Assembly: GCF_030409715.1 (NCBI RefSeq)
Contig: NZ_JAUFQI010000001.1
Coordinates: 727,001 to 791,000, forward strand
Direction of reading: 5' to 3'
Length of the DNA stretch: 64,000 nt
DNA from: Reinekea marina
Lineage (GTDB): Bacteria; Pseudomonadota; Gammaproteobacteria; Pseudomonadales; Natronospirillaceae
The number at the start of each line of letters is the position of its first letter. Position 1 is the stretch's first letter. The translations under genes were made by a program, and so were the position numbers. Shown one piece after another: positions 26,212 through 35,110 of this stretch. A model generated the notes under the pieces. The model was not told where the DNA came from. It ran no database searches and worked only from the letters and a program-made list of their open reading frames with translations.

Positions 26212-27470
26212 GATTCGTCTGCCTCGCTTTCAGTTTCAGGTACGGGCTCTGGCTCTGGGTCTACGCCTCTTTCGAAAATCTTCAAGCCCGTGGTTGGGTT
26301 ATTGAGGCGCGTAACTAGAATGCGTTGCTTGCTGGCTATGGACTGTGTGGGCGTTACTATAAGCCAATCTTGACTGTTTTCACGTACACGCCCTTGTAAT
26401 GTTACTTCAATGGGTTTCAGCTTTTGTTCTTCATCAATGCTGTAAATCCATTTGTCTTGAAAAAGGGCACTGACCGGAACTTTAAAGGCGTTTTCGACAC
26501 TGGGTTTGTGTAACGTAACATCGACTACTTCACCGACAATCCAATTTTCATCGTCGTCAATATCAAACCAACTTACTAACCCAGCTGAACCTGGCTGCAC
26601 TTGAGTGTGACCATTGTTAAAACGAATATTCGAGTCTCGACCATTGCTTTCGATTCGGCCTGTGAGTTGTTGCCGCATTGCCGCTAGTGTGATGGGTAAG
26701 TTTACTTTCACTCGCATGTCATCGTGTGACACAAATTTTAAAAGCGCACTGCCTGGAGACACCAATTGATTCGCTTTAGCATGCAGCGCGGCTACCTGGC
26801 CATTAAAAGGCGCAACAATGGTGGCTTTATTAGCTTGTCGTTGGGCACTTTTTAGCGCTAAGTTTAGTTTTGTTTGCTGCAATAAAAGTTGCTGTCTATT
26901 GATCGGCGCGTTACTTAAGGTTTGTTGTGCTTGCTTTACCAAATAATTTTGGCGAGACACTTGTTGCTTTAAATCCGCCAACGTTTGCGCAGATGCGCCA
27001 ACGGCTTTTTGCTGTTTGTATTTGTCATTTAGAAGTGAAAGCTGATCTTGTTCTAACTGCAGAGCTTCACGGTTCAACGCCTGTTGCGCTTCGAACAGTT
27101 GAATTTGCGCTGCAATATCCGCCGCATTCGCTTGAGCTTGGGCTAAAGATTGTTGTACATCAAAATCATCTAATTGAACTAAAACGACACCGGCGTCTAC
27201 AACATCGCCACTGTTGATGGGTGTTTCTAGTACGCTGGCTGAAATTTCGGAAACAATGTCAAGTTGTTGGCTGGGCTCTATCTGACCGATTAAGCGAATT
27301 TCAGGCTGATAACTCGCTAAATCTAAGGAGATGGTTTGAACCGATGTGGTGGCTTCGGGTTTCGGAGCCTCCATTTCTGTCGCTTGCCCTGAGGCACCCA
27401 TGACGCTAATTACACCTGCGGTCACTAGGCCGATTCCCACCAGAGATAAGCCCGTTTGCCAAATTTTCAT
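26208..27470 (-). CDS. RND efflux pump periplasmic membrane fusion protein
   Basis: 420 residues. An N-terminal membrane anchor or signal segment lies at about 8-27. A lipoyl-like half-motif PEIRLIGQIEPSQQLDIVSE precedes a long Q/A-rich coiled-coil hairpin (about 110-215). The second half follows (TIVAPFNGQVAALHAKANQL), then the beta-barrel and membrane-proximal parts. The acidic C-terminus is Pro/Glu-rich (DPEPEPVPETESEADES). AGGGAATGAT precedes the ATG. It is the first gene of the pump operon and overlaps the permease gene by 4 bases. It links the permease to an outer-membrane channel encoded elsewhere. Confidence 0.9.
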   Translation of the reverse strand: MKIWQTGLSLVGIGLVTAGVISVMGASGQATEMEAPKPEATTSVQTISLDLASYQPEIRLIGQIEPSQQLDIVSEISASVLETPINSGDVVDAGVVLVQLDDFDVQQSLAQAQANAADIAAQIQLFEAQQALNREALQLEQDQLSLLNDKYKQQKAVGASAQTLADLKQQVSRQNYLVKQAQQTLSNAPINRQQLLLQQTKLNLALKSAQRQANKATIVAPFNGQVAALHAKANQLVSPGSALLKFVSHDDMRVKVNLPITLAAMRQQLTGRIESNGRDSNIRFNNGHTQVQPGSAGLVSWFDIDDDENWIVGEVVDVTLHKPSVENAFKVPVSALFQDKWIYSIDEEQKLKPIEVTLQGRVRENSQDWLIVTPTQSIASKQRILVTRLNNPTTGLKIFERGVDPEPEPVPETESEADES

Positions 27471-27657
27471 ATCATTCCCTTTGTTATATTTAGAAAGCCA
27501 CCTAATATGAAAGTCTGACCGGAATATTATTAGTGCCTATGGTCATAATTTTCATCTATTCAAGGTGTTTTTTTTAGAAAAACAAACATTGTTAAGTTAA
27601 GAAATTTTGAGCTCAGCCGATAATTAGCTCTAATCGGAAAAAATGAAGGAAGGTAAG

Positions 27658-29181
27658 ATGCGATCAGGTCAATTGTTCAACATTGTGAATCGTTACGATC
27701 AATATGTCATGAACAGTTTAATGGGCGTTTTGGCGGCTAATTTTGCGTTGGCAGTCGTATTGGGCGCATTAAATAGCGCCTTAGGTGTCGCTGTCGTTAT
27801 TGGACTCCTGCTGGCCGTAGGGCCTGTATTGCTGCAAAAAATCAGCCCGTTCTCAACCCTTACCCAGTCGGCGATGGCTTTTTCGTATATGTCATTTGTA
27901 ACGTTGCAGGTTCACTTGTCTAAGGGATTAATAGAAGTACATTTTGGCTACTTCATCATGCTCGCAATTTTATATGCTTACCAAAAAGTAACGCCCTTAA
28001 TTGTGGGCGCTGCAGTAGCTGCGCTTTACCATATTGGCATTGCTATCATGCAACTCGGCGGTGGTGGTATTTATATATCTCAACCAACGAATGTTTTGTT
28101 AAACAATGGGATACCCTTGTTTATTTTTGTGCACGCAGCCTATCTTGTCGCGGAGACAGCGGTTTTATGTTACATGGCGCATATTACACAGCCAATGATA
28201 CTGACGGCGCAGAAAATTATTCGTAGCAATGAGCTAATGCTCAAAGCCAATGGTGATATAGACCTTACGGTTGAGATCGATGATGAAGGCAATGAGCTAG
28301 TGGCCCAATACTCGCAGCTCATTCATTCCGTGAAGGATGTTATCCACAGCGCAACGGACACGTCTTTAGTAATGAGCGACAGTTTACGAGTATTAGAATC
28401 ATCTTATGCTGATGTTCGCCGTGGCATGGCCGATCAAGAAAAACAATTAAATATTATCTTGGAATCTACTGGGCAGGTTACCGAAGCTGCAAAGTCGTTA
28501 TCTGAAGTTTCGAGCTTTGTGAAAGATAAAGCCAGTGAGTTAACCCAACTGAAAAATGAGAGTATTCAAACGGTTCATCAATCTGCTGAAAAAACCGCGT
28601 TGAGTTCGAAGCACATTACCGAAACCAGTGAGACGATGTCAAAAGTAGACCAAGACACAACACTGATTTCAGGAATGGTTGAGTCTATTCAGAGTATCGC
28701 CGAACAAACTAATTTATTAGCTCTGAATGCAGCGATTGAGGCAGCCAGAGCGGGTGAACAAGGGCGTGGCTTTGCCGTAGTCGCCGATGAAGTAAGAGCG
28801 TTAGCAACCCGCACGCACCAAGCGACTGAAGAAATTAATGGTCTTATTCAAAACTTAACTCAAGGTGCCAGTGGCTCTATGGTGACTATGAAGTTGACGG
28901 TCGATGAAATTGAAAGCAGTCAAGCGTTAAACCATACTGCGACGGAGCAAATGTCTACGCTGGGCACCCAGATAGATGAAATTGCGCAAAGAACAATGAA
29001 CATTGCCAGTGCTGTCTCAACCCAAACCGAGATTAATCAAGGCATTGATTCTCAAGTGCATGCCATTACAGACGCCGCGATTTCAATGGCGCAAAGTATC
29101 GCTTTATGCAGTGACCAGCTGTCTGATGTTTCGCAACGATTTGAAGCCTTAAATGAAAGCATTCAAAAGTTTAAAACCTAG
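27658..29181 (+). CDS. Methyl-accepting chemotaxis protein without a periplasmic sensor domain
   Basis: 507 residues from the ATG at 27658, which has a strong GGAAGG 4-8 bases upstream; an ATG five codons earlier overlaps that site. The N-terminal 190 residues are several transmembrane helices with only short loops ([20 protein letters not shown], then MLAILYAYQ), so the usual periplasmic ligand domain is missing. A HAMP-like linker ([20 protein letters not shown]) leads to the cytoplasmic signalling coiled coil with the conserved tip ([20 protein letters not shown], then [12 protein letters not shown]). It probably senses membrane state, energy or a membrane-soluble cue. Confidence 0.9.
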   Translation: MRSGQLFNIVNRYDQYVMNSLMGVLAANFALAVVLGALNSALGVAVVIGLLLAVGPVLLQKISPFSTLTQSAMAFSYMSFVTLQVHLSKGLIEVHFGYFIMLAILYAYQKVTPLIVGAAVAALYHIGIAIMQLGGGGIYISQPTNVLLNNGIPLFIFVHAAYLVAETAVLCYMAHITQPMILTAQKIIRSNELMLKANGDIDLTVEIDDEGNELVAQYSQLIHSVKDVIHSATDTSLVMSDSLRVLESSYADVRRGMADQEKQLNIILESTGQVTEAAKSLSEVSSFVKDKASELTQLKNESIQTVHQSAEKTALSSKHITETSETMSKVDQDTTLISGMVESIQSIAEQTNLLALNAAIEAARAGEQGRGFAVVADEVRALATRTHQATEEINGLIQNLTQGASGSMVTMKLTVDEIESSQALNHTATEQMSTLGTQIDEIAQRTMNIASAVSTQTEINQGIDSQVHAITDAAISMAQSIALCSDQLSDVSQRFEALNESIQKFKT

Positions 29182-29710
29182 TACATGGATGATATTTGGC
29201 GCACTGCTTTGGGGTGTGCTGGTGGTGTTTTTACTGTTTCAGTTTATCTCGGACCGATTGATCAGTTTTGACGAGAATCAAGTGATTCACCGCCAATTTA
29301 CGACCGTAGAGGCCTACTTAGATGCGGTAGGTGCTGCTTTTGAGTATACAAACGATGGTCAAATTCAAATTATACGCGTTGAAGAGCAAGGATGTGTCTG
29401 TAATGGCGCCTCGGTTGGGCATTGGGCGCAAGTAAAACAGCAATATTCCGAGGTTTCCTTTCAAGACATGTCAGTGCGTTCTCTATCAGATGCACAACAA
29501 GCGTTAGTACCCGCGACGCCCATGGCGGTTATATTCGATACAGATGGCACGCTTATGTATGCCGGCCCTTTTAGTGATGCAAATTACTGCAATTCTGATA
29601 ACAGCTTCATAGATGCCTATTTAAATGAATCGCTTAAGCAGCGGTTTTCACCCTTGGGCGCTGTCGGCTGCTACTGTAAAAACAGCAGAGTGCCTTTTGA
29701 ATCAAGATGA
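29153..29710 (+). CDS. DUF6436-like membrane-anchored protein
   Basis: 185 residues; a single N-terminal helix (about 12-32) anchors a thioredoxin-like periplasmic domain. Cysteines occur as [11 protein letters not shown] and AVGCYCKNS, and a central strand segment reads [20 protein letters not shown]. This pattern resembles the DUF6436 family (recollection, no search done). It overlaps the end of the chemoreceptor gene by 29 bases, so the two are co-transcribed. An ATG at 29189 would be an alternative start, but would remove the basic N-terminus before the helix. Function unknown; a redox role is only suggested. Confidence 0.6.
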   Translation: MKAFKSLKPSTWMIFGALLWGVLVVFLLFQFISDRLISFDENQVIHRQFTTVEAYLDAVGAAFEYTNDGQIQIIRVEEQGCVCNGASVGHWAQVKQQYSEVSFQDMSVRSLSDAQQALVPATPMAVIFDTDGTLMYAGPFSDANYCNSDNSFIDAYLNESLKQRFSPLGAVGCYCKNSRVPFESR

Positions 29711-29788
29711 CCGCCCACTTCAGAGTGATCTGAACTAGACTGCTTTGTGTACATTAACTTAAGTTAACAGCCTTCGAAGAACACAATC

Positions 29789-30733
29789 ATGGAAACAACC
29801 ATTAAAATCGGTATCAGTAGCTGCCTTCTAGGCGAAAAAGTCCGCTTTGATTCGGGCCATAAACTGAATAAATACGCGACGGATGTATTAGGGCAATATT
29901 TTGAATTTGTTCCATTTTGCCCTGAAGTAAGTATTGGGCTGCCTATTCCACGCGCTCCGATCCGATTAATAGCAAAAGACGGGGATATTCGTTGTGTGGG
30001 CGTCAAAGACGATACGATCGATGTAACGGATGAGCTGAAAGCCAAAGCCGATGAACAAGTACATTGGCATCAAGACTTATGTGGTTACATCTTAAAACAC
30101 AGTTCACCCAGTTGTGGCATGGAGCGTGTGAAAGTGTATACCAATGCTATGCCGACTAAGACCGGCGTTGGTATTTACGCTAAGCAATTGCTTAAAAACT
30201 TCCCTAACTTACCGGTTGAAGAAGAAGGGCGATTGGAAGACCCTCATCTACGTGAAAACTTTATTCAGCGTGTGTTTGTTTACTCTCGTTGGCGTGCACT
30301 TATTGCGGGTGATTTTTCGATTGGCCAATTACAAAAGTTCCATGCTCAGCATAAGTATATTTTTATGAGCCATGATCAAGTAGGCGCTAAAGCGTTAGGG
30401 GCGATATTAGCCAATACAAAAGACTTTGCGCTAGAGGAAGTTGCCGAACAATATGTCACGTCGATGATGCAATTGTTGAAAAAAATGGCGCCTCGTAAGG
30501 GCCATGTGAATACGTTGAAGCACATTCAGGGCTATTTAAAACGGTCGCTCGATACTGAAGACAAGCAGGAGCTGAATGACATTGTTGAGCAGTATCGACA
30601 AGGCTTGGTGCCGCTCATTGTGCCAGTAACCTTATTGCGCCATCATTTTCGTCGGCATCCACATGACTATATTGATCAGTCTTATTATTTGGCACCACAC
30701 CCTAACGAATTGATGTTATTGAATCGTATATGA
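29789..30733 (+). CDS. DUF523/DUF1722 (YbgA-like) protein
   Basis: 314 residues. The N-terminal half (about 5-150) is DUF523: IGISSCLLGEKVRFDSGHK, CPEVSIGLPIPRAPIRL and HSSPSCGMERVKVY, with conserved cysteines that may bind a metal. The C-terminal half (about 190-305) is DUF1722/YbgA: HAQHKYIFMSHD, APRKGHVNTLKHIQGYLKR and LIVPVTLLRHHFRR. The fusion is widespread in gammaproteobacteria, often near photolyase genes, and its role is unknown. It overlaps the following small gene by 4 bases (ATGA), a stable-looking pair. Confidence 0.85.
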   Translation: METTIKIGISSCLLGEKVRFDSGHKLNKYATDVLGQYFEFVPFCPEVSIGLPIPRAPIRLIAKDGDIRCVGVKDDTIDVTDELKAKADEQVHWHQDLCGYILKHSSPSCGMERVKVYTNAMPTKTGVGIYAKQLLKNFPNLPVEEEGRLEDPHLRENFIQRVFVYSRWRALIAGDFSIGQLQKFHAQHKYIFMSHDQVGAKALGAILANTKDFALEEVAEQYVTSMMQLLKKMAPRKGHVNTLKHIQGYLKRSLDTEDKQELNDIVEQYRQGLVPLIVPVTLLRHHFRRHPHDYIDQSYYLAPHPNELMLLNRI

Positions 30734-31230
30734 AAACAGTCACAGTGAATGATAGTTTCCAAACAAACTACCAATACCAACTTGTGGCGCCTATCGGGGA
30801 AAATTTTGACTCCGATTTCAAGCCGGAGCTGACGCCTCAAGAAATGTTGGCGTTGGGGGTATTTGGAGGTAAATATATTAATGAATGCGTTGATGAGTTT
30901 CCGGCTCAATGGTTCAAAGAGGCAAAGCTAGCGCCGCTGCGAAAGGATCCTTCGCTCAACTTTTTTGAAATCGATGCCTCACAACCCTTGGCCGAATGGC
31001 AAAGAAAGGGCTGGATACATGATCAAGACCCGCGTGGGTGGTTCCAATGGTATTGTCGTTACTACATGGGGCGAAGAACCGACGATGATGCTCGACAAAT
31101 TAAGCGCTGGCGTGCATTTAGTCGCCACGCGGGCGCTGTTCGTAAAAATTGTCAGCCTTATGACCACGATTGCCGTCGTAAGCAGCGCCAAGCATTACTG
31201 CACTGGGCTTACGATTCCAGAGCCATGTAG
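30730..31230 (+). CDS. Conserved-looking small W/Y/R-rich protein of unknown function
   Basis: 166 residues, translationally coupled to the DUF523/DUF1722 gene (ATGA). It begins with a beta-rich segment, then LTPQEMLALGVFGGKYINEC, FPAQWFKEAKL and a strongly basic/aromatic core DPRGWFQWYCRYYMGRRTDD, followed by RQIKRWRAFSRHAG and several C/H residues. The W-Y-C-R-Y-Y-x-G-R-R core is reminiscent of a widespread uncharacterised family found in bacteria and fungi (recollection only). It could bind nucleic acid, judging by the basic aromatic cluster, but nothing proves it. Confidence 0.65.
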   Translation: MKTVTVNDSFQTNYQYQLVAPIGENFDSDFKPELTPQEMLALGVFGGKYINECVDEFPAQWFKEAKLAPLRKDPSLNFFEIDASQPLAEWQRKGWIHDQDPRGWFQWYCRYYMGRRTDDDARQIKRWRAFSRHAGAVRKNCQPYDHDCRRKQRQALLHWAYDSRAM

Positions 31231-31320
31231 TAAGTTGTGACTTCCGGCCTATCTTGAATTTCTCAGTTTAGCCTCAAAATAAGCGTTAGAATTATATTCG
31301 TTAATCGAGAAGGGTTTAAA

Positions 31321-32184
31321 ATGCTAAGAACGTTGTTGTTTGTGGGTACTAACATTGCCATTGTGGTGGTGCTAGGAGCCTTTTTAAATATCGTTTTGCC
31401 TATGTTTGGGGTGTCTTTAGGTGATACCTCTGGGTTGTTGATTTTGTGCTTAGTATTTGGCTTTGGTGGCAGCTTCATCTCTTTGATGTTGTCTAAGTGG
31501 ATGGCCGTTAAAGCAACCGGTGCTAAAGTCATTAGCCAGCCCAATTCTCAAATGGAGCGTTGGTTGGTTCAGACGGTTGAGCGGTTGTCGAAACAATCGA
31601 ACATTCCTATGCCTGAAGTGGCTATTTTCCCTAGTAACAGCATTAATGCCTTTGCGACGGGTGCGAGCAAAAATAAGTCATTGGTGGCAGTTTCAACTGG
31701 GTTGCTTCAGCAAATGAGCCAAGATGAGCAAGAAGCCGTCATTGCCCACGAAATTGGTCACATTGCGAATGGAGACATGGTCACCATGGCCCTAATTCAA
31801 GGGGTGTTGAATACCTTCGTCATGTTTTTCGCGCGCATTATCGCTGGTGCAATCAGCAGTTTCGTCGCACGTGGCGAAGATGGCCGTGGCTTAGGGTTTA
31901 TTGCTCATATCGCCGTAGTCTTTATTCTAGAGATGATTCTAGGTGTGCTAGCCAGCATCATTCAAATGTGGTTCTCTAGACAACGAGAGTTCAGAGCCGA
32001 TGCCGCCTCAGCAAAATTGGTCGGCGCACCCAAGATGATTGCCGCATTAGAGCGTTTAAAGCAATCGGCAGAACCTGAGTTAGATGGGCAACTAGTCGCC
32101 TTCGGTATTCATGGCAAACGTTCAGAAGTGTTTGCCTCACACCCGAGCCTAGAGCGCAGAATCGCCGCACTACAATCTAGATAA
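31321..32184 (+). CDS. htpX: Membrane protease HtpX
   Basis: 287 residues, the typical HtpX length. Two N-terminal helices (about 4-28 and 35-58) anchor an M48-family zinc metalloprotease with the site HEIGH at 143-147 and a downstream EFRADAASAKLVG supplying the third ligand. Further helices lie at about 155-175 and 190-215. HtpX degrades misfolded inner-membrane proteins together with FtsH. GAGAAGGG precedes the ATG. It stands alone and ends at a strong terminator. Confidence 0.95.
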   Translation: MLRTLLFVGTNIAIVVVLGAFLNIVLPMFGVSLGDTSGLLILCLVFGFGGSFISLMLSKWMAVKATGAKVISQPNSQMERWLVQTVERLSKQSNIPMPEVAIFPSNSINAFATGASKNKSLVAVSTGLLQQMSQDEQEAVIAHEIGHIANGDMVTMALIQGVLNTFVMFFARIIAGAISSFVARGEDGRGLGFIAHIAVVFILEMILGVLASIIQMWFSRQREFRADAASAKLVGAPKMIAALERLKQSAEPELDGQLVAFGIHGKRSEVFASHPSLERRIAALQSR

Positions 32185-32194
32185 AGCTACACCC

Positions 32195-32223
32195 GCAAAA
32201 CCCGCCGACAAAGCGGGTTTTGC
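32195..32223 (+). terminator. htpX terminator
   Basis: GCAAAACCCGC and GCGGGTTTTGC make a perfect 11-bp stem around a 7-base loop, starting 10 bases after the htpX stop. The stem's 3' side contains a TTTT run. Confidence 0.75.
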
Positions 32224-32226
32224 TCA

Positions 32227-32800
32227 AAGCAAAGACGCGATTGTTCTAATGTTTTGACCTTACTCGAAGCTTGAAGCTAAGAACTTGCAGCTTATCTCCC
32301 GCAGCCCAGCAAGCCTCACCCGCTTCGGCTGCGCGTTCCACTTCCGCGGGTCGCTGTTCGTGCATCCTGCACCGCTAAACTTCGCCATCCATGGCTCAGA
32401 TGCCCGCTGCAGTGAAACCCACCCCCAAAGCTAATTTTTCCCACCAAGCTTAAGTAAGAGCGTTCGAAGCAAAGCGAAGACGCGAATGTTCTAATGTTTT
32501 GACCTTACTCGAAGCTTGAAGCTAAAAACTTGCAGCTTATCTCCCGCAGCCCAGCACAAGCCTCACCCGCTTCGGTTGCGCGTTCCACTTCCGCGGGTCG
32601 CTGTTCGTGCATCCTGCACCGCTAAACTTCGCCATCCATGGCTCAGATGCCCGCTGCAGTGAAACCCACCCCCAAAGCTAATTTTTCCCACCAAGCTTAA
32701 GTAAGAGCGTTCGAAGCAAAGCGAAGACGCGATTGTTGAAATGTTTTGACCTAACTTGCAGCTTGAAGCTAAAAACTGGCAGCTTATCTTTCACAACCCG
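32227..32800. repeat. Recent tandem duplication of structured intergenic repeats (family B)
   Basis: Two almost identical units (period about 245-247 bases) plus a partial third fill the htpX-glgB gap. The block GACCTTACTCGAAGCTTGAA occurs at 32256 and 32501, and GACCTAACTTGC marks the third start at 32747. The two full copies differ by only a few bases and one 2-base indel. Each carries the core shared with the 7.1-7.6 kb locus (32350-32401 and 32597-32648), flanked by complementary arms CACTTCCGCGGG / CCCGCTGCAGTG (32339-32350 with 32403-32414; 10 of 12 pairs). No gene lies in this stretch. Confidence 0.88.
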
Positions 32801-32918
32801 CAGCCCAAAACTGCCACTAAAAACCACCCACCGCTTTTTGCACCTGACAACTGAACGGTGATTCCGTTAGCATAGGCTATATTAATAATGATAATAGTAA
32901 TGCGAAGGTTGTGTGTTT

Positions 32919-35087
32919 ATGTCTATAGCGAGTCGCTTAAGCAATGTCTTGGAAGCTGAACCGTTCGATGTTTTAGGGGTGTTCGATGTTGGTGAGGGTT
33001 GGCTGATCCGAGCTTTTGTTCCTGATGCTGAGACGATGGAGGTTTTTTCTCTCGATGGCCAATCGCTATTAATGCCTATGAAGCAAGTCGACAGTCGCGG
33101 CGTGTTTGAGTGCACTGTAAAGTCTGAGCATAAGCCTTTGTACAGTTTGGCGGTTTCTTCGGGGGGGCATTCTTGGCGCGTGGTCGATGCTTATCAGTTT
33201 CGTGATCGAGCTATGACAGATTTCACGTGCGATTCTGCAACTCTGTATAAAAATATGGGCGCGCACCGTTGCCATGTGGATACTTCTGAAGGGCAGGTCG
33301 AAGGTGTCCGTTTTGCCGTTTACGCGCCCAATGCACGTGCGGTCAGTGTGATCGGTGAATTTAATAACTACGATGGGCGTCGGCACCCAATGCAAAGTAG
33401 TGATGACGGCATTTGGCGGCTGTTTGTGCCTGGCTTACAAGCGGGCGATACCTATAAGTTTGAACTTAAAGATGCTCGCGAGCATGTGCTGCCTCATAAA
33501 TCGGACCCTTATAACTTTTACTGCGGCCAGCACCCACATTTTAATTCGATTGTCTTTGATCATGATGTTTACCAGTGGCAAGACCAAGCTTGGCAAAATC
33601 GGCCGTTTGAGCAGCCTAATAAGTCGCCTATTTCCACTTATGAAGTGCATATAGGGTCTTGGCGACATAAAGATGGTCAGCCTTTAAGTTATCGCGAGCT
33701 AGCGCAAGCGCTGATTCCTTATTTAGTCGATATGAATTATACCCATGTCGAATTCGTGCCGGTCAGTGAGCATCCATTTGATGGCAGTTGGGGTTATCAG
33801 CCTTTGGGTTTGTTTGCGCCAACGAGCCGATTTGGTACGCCCGATGATTTCAAATTCTTTGTTGATCAATGCCACCAACATAATATTGCCGTGTTGGTCG
33901 ATTGGGTGCCAGCGCATTTTCCCGCTGACCCTCATGGCTTAGGATTATTTGATGGAACCCCGTTATATGAATACGCCGATCCTCGGCGTGGATGGCATCC
34001 TGATTGGAATTCTCATATCTATGATTATGGTCGTTTTACGGTTCGTGATTTTCTCATTTCTTCCGCTGTTATTTGGCTCGATTATTTTCATGTTGACGGT
34101 ATTCGAGTGGATGCCGTTGCTTCGATGTTGTACTTGGATTATTCGCGAAACGAAGGCGAGTGGATCCCTAATGTAGATGGCGGCAATCACAATTACGAAG
34201 CCATAGAATTTATCAAGCGTTTTAACGAAACCATTTACGGTCGCTACCCGAACGCTATTACCATTGCCGAAGAGTCGACCGCGTTTGATGGTGTTACTCG
34301 GCCTGTTTATGCGGGTGGGTTAGGGTTTGGCTTTAAGTGGAATATGGGTTGGATGAATGATTCACTTAACTACATGCAGCGAGACCCAATACACCGTTGC
34401 TATCATCACAACGACCTAACTTTCTCGCTGGTATATTCATTCAATGAAAATTTCGTCTTGCCGCTGTCTCACGATGAAGTCGTGCATGGTAAGGGCTCTT
34501 TGATAACCAAAATGCCGGGTGATGATTGGCAGAAATTTGCAAATTTAAGAGCTTACTATGGGTTTATGTATGCGCACCCTGGTAAAAAACTAAATTTTAT
34601 GGGCAATGAAATCGCTCAACGCATCGAATGGAATCACCGTGGAGCACTTGAATGGCAAAGCCTTGAAGACGATCGGCATAAAGGTATTCAAAGCCTGATC
34701 AAAGATTTAAACCGATTATACAAAGAAGAATCGGCGTTGCATCAAGGCGACAGCGATGCATCGAGTTTTAGATGGATAAATCACGATGATTCGCAAAACT
34801 GTATTTTTAGTTTTATTCGCTACAGCGATGACGAAGATTTTGTCGTTGTTGTTTCAAATATGATGCCTTCACCCCATAGCCACTACCGAATCGGGGTACC
34901 GATGAGCGGCTGTTATCAGCTATTGCTTAACACCGATTCCCATTTTTATGGCGGCAGTAATTATGATGCAGGGTCTGAGTTTTATAGTATCGAAGACCCG
35001 ACCAGTGGTTTGCCGCATGCTATTGATATTAAAATACCACCGCTAGCAACGGTGTTTATTAAACGAGTTTCATCTGACAACGATTAG
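32919..35087 (+). CDS. glgB: 1,4-alpha-glucan branching enzyme
   Basis: 722 residues from the ATG at 32919 (GAAGG about 10 bases upstream; a GTG two codons earlier is an alternative). It creates alpha-1,6 branches in glycogen. Two N-terminal CBM48-like beta domains (about 15-105 and 115-215) precede the GH13 barrel. The nucleophile is D398 in GIRVDAVASM and the acid/base E451 in IAEEST, spaced as in E. coli GlgB; the third carboxylate region reads LPLSHDEVVHGKGS. The C-terminal beta domain ends with a PPLATVFIKR-type strand. glgX follows after 23 bases. No glgA, glgC or glgP is in the window. Confidence 0.95.
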   Translation: MSIASRLSNVLEAEPFDVLGVFDVGEGWLIRAFVPDAETMEVFSLDGQSLLMPMKQVDSRGVFECTVKSEHKPLYSLAVSSGGHSWRVVDAYQFRDRAMTDFTCDSATLYKNMGAHRCHVDTSEGQVEGVRFAVYAPNARAVSVIGEFNNYDGRRHPMQSSDDGIWRLFVPGLQAGDTYKFELKDAREHVLPHKSDPYNFYCGQHPHFNSIVFDHDVYQWQDQAWQNRPFEQPNKSPISTYEVHIGSWRHKDGQPLSYRELAQALIPYLVDMNYTHVEFVPVSEHPFDGSWGYQPLGLFAPTSRFGTPDDFKFFVDQCHQHNIAVLVDWVPAHFPADPHGLGLFDGTPLYEYADPRRGWHPDWNSHIYDYGRFTVRDFLISSAVIWLDYFHVDGIRVDAVASMLYLDYSRNEGEWIPNVDGGNHNYEAIEFIKRFNETIYGRYPNAITIAEESTAFDGVTRPVYAGGLGFGFKWNMGWMNDSLNYMQRDPIHRCYHHNDLTFSLVYSFNENFVLPLSHDEVVHGKGSLITKMPGDDWQKFANLRAYYGFMYAHPGKKLNFMGNEIAQRIEWNHRGALEWQSLEDDRHKGIQSLIKDLNRLYKEESALHQGDSDASSFRWINHDDSQNCIFSFIRYSDDEDFVVVVSNMMPSPHSHYRIGVPMSGCYQLLLNTDSHFYGGSNYDAGSEFYSIEDPTSGLPHAIDIKIPPLATVFIKRVSSDND

Positions 35088-35110
35088 CGATTGAATAGGG
35101 TTAATTTTTT

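Noticed and set aside
31253..31292. Heat-shock (sigma-32) promoter before htpX
   Set aside because: CTTGAA is present but no convincing -10 CCCCAT-type element lies at the right spacing.
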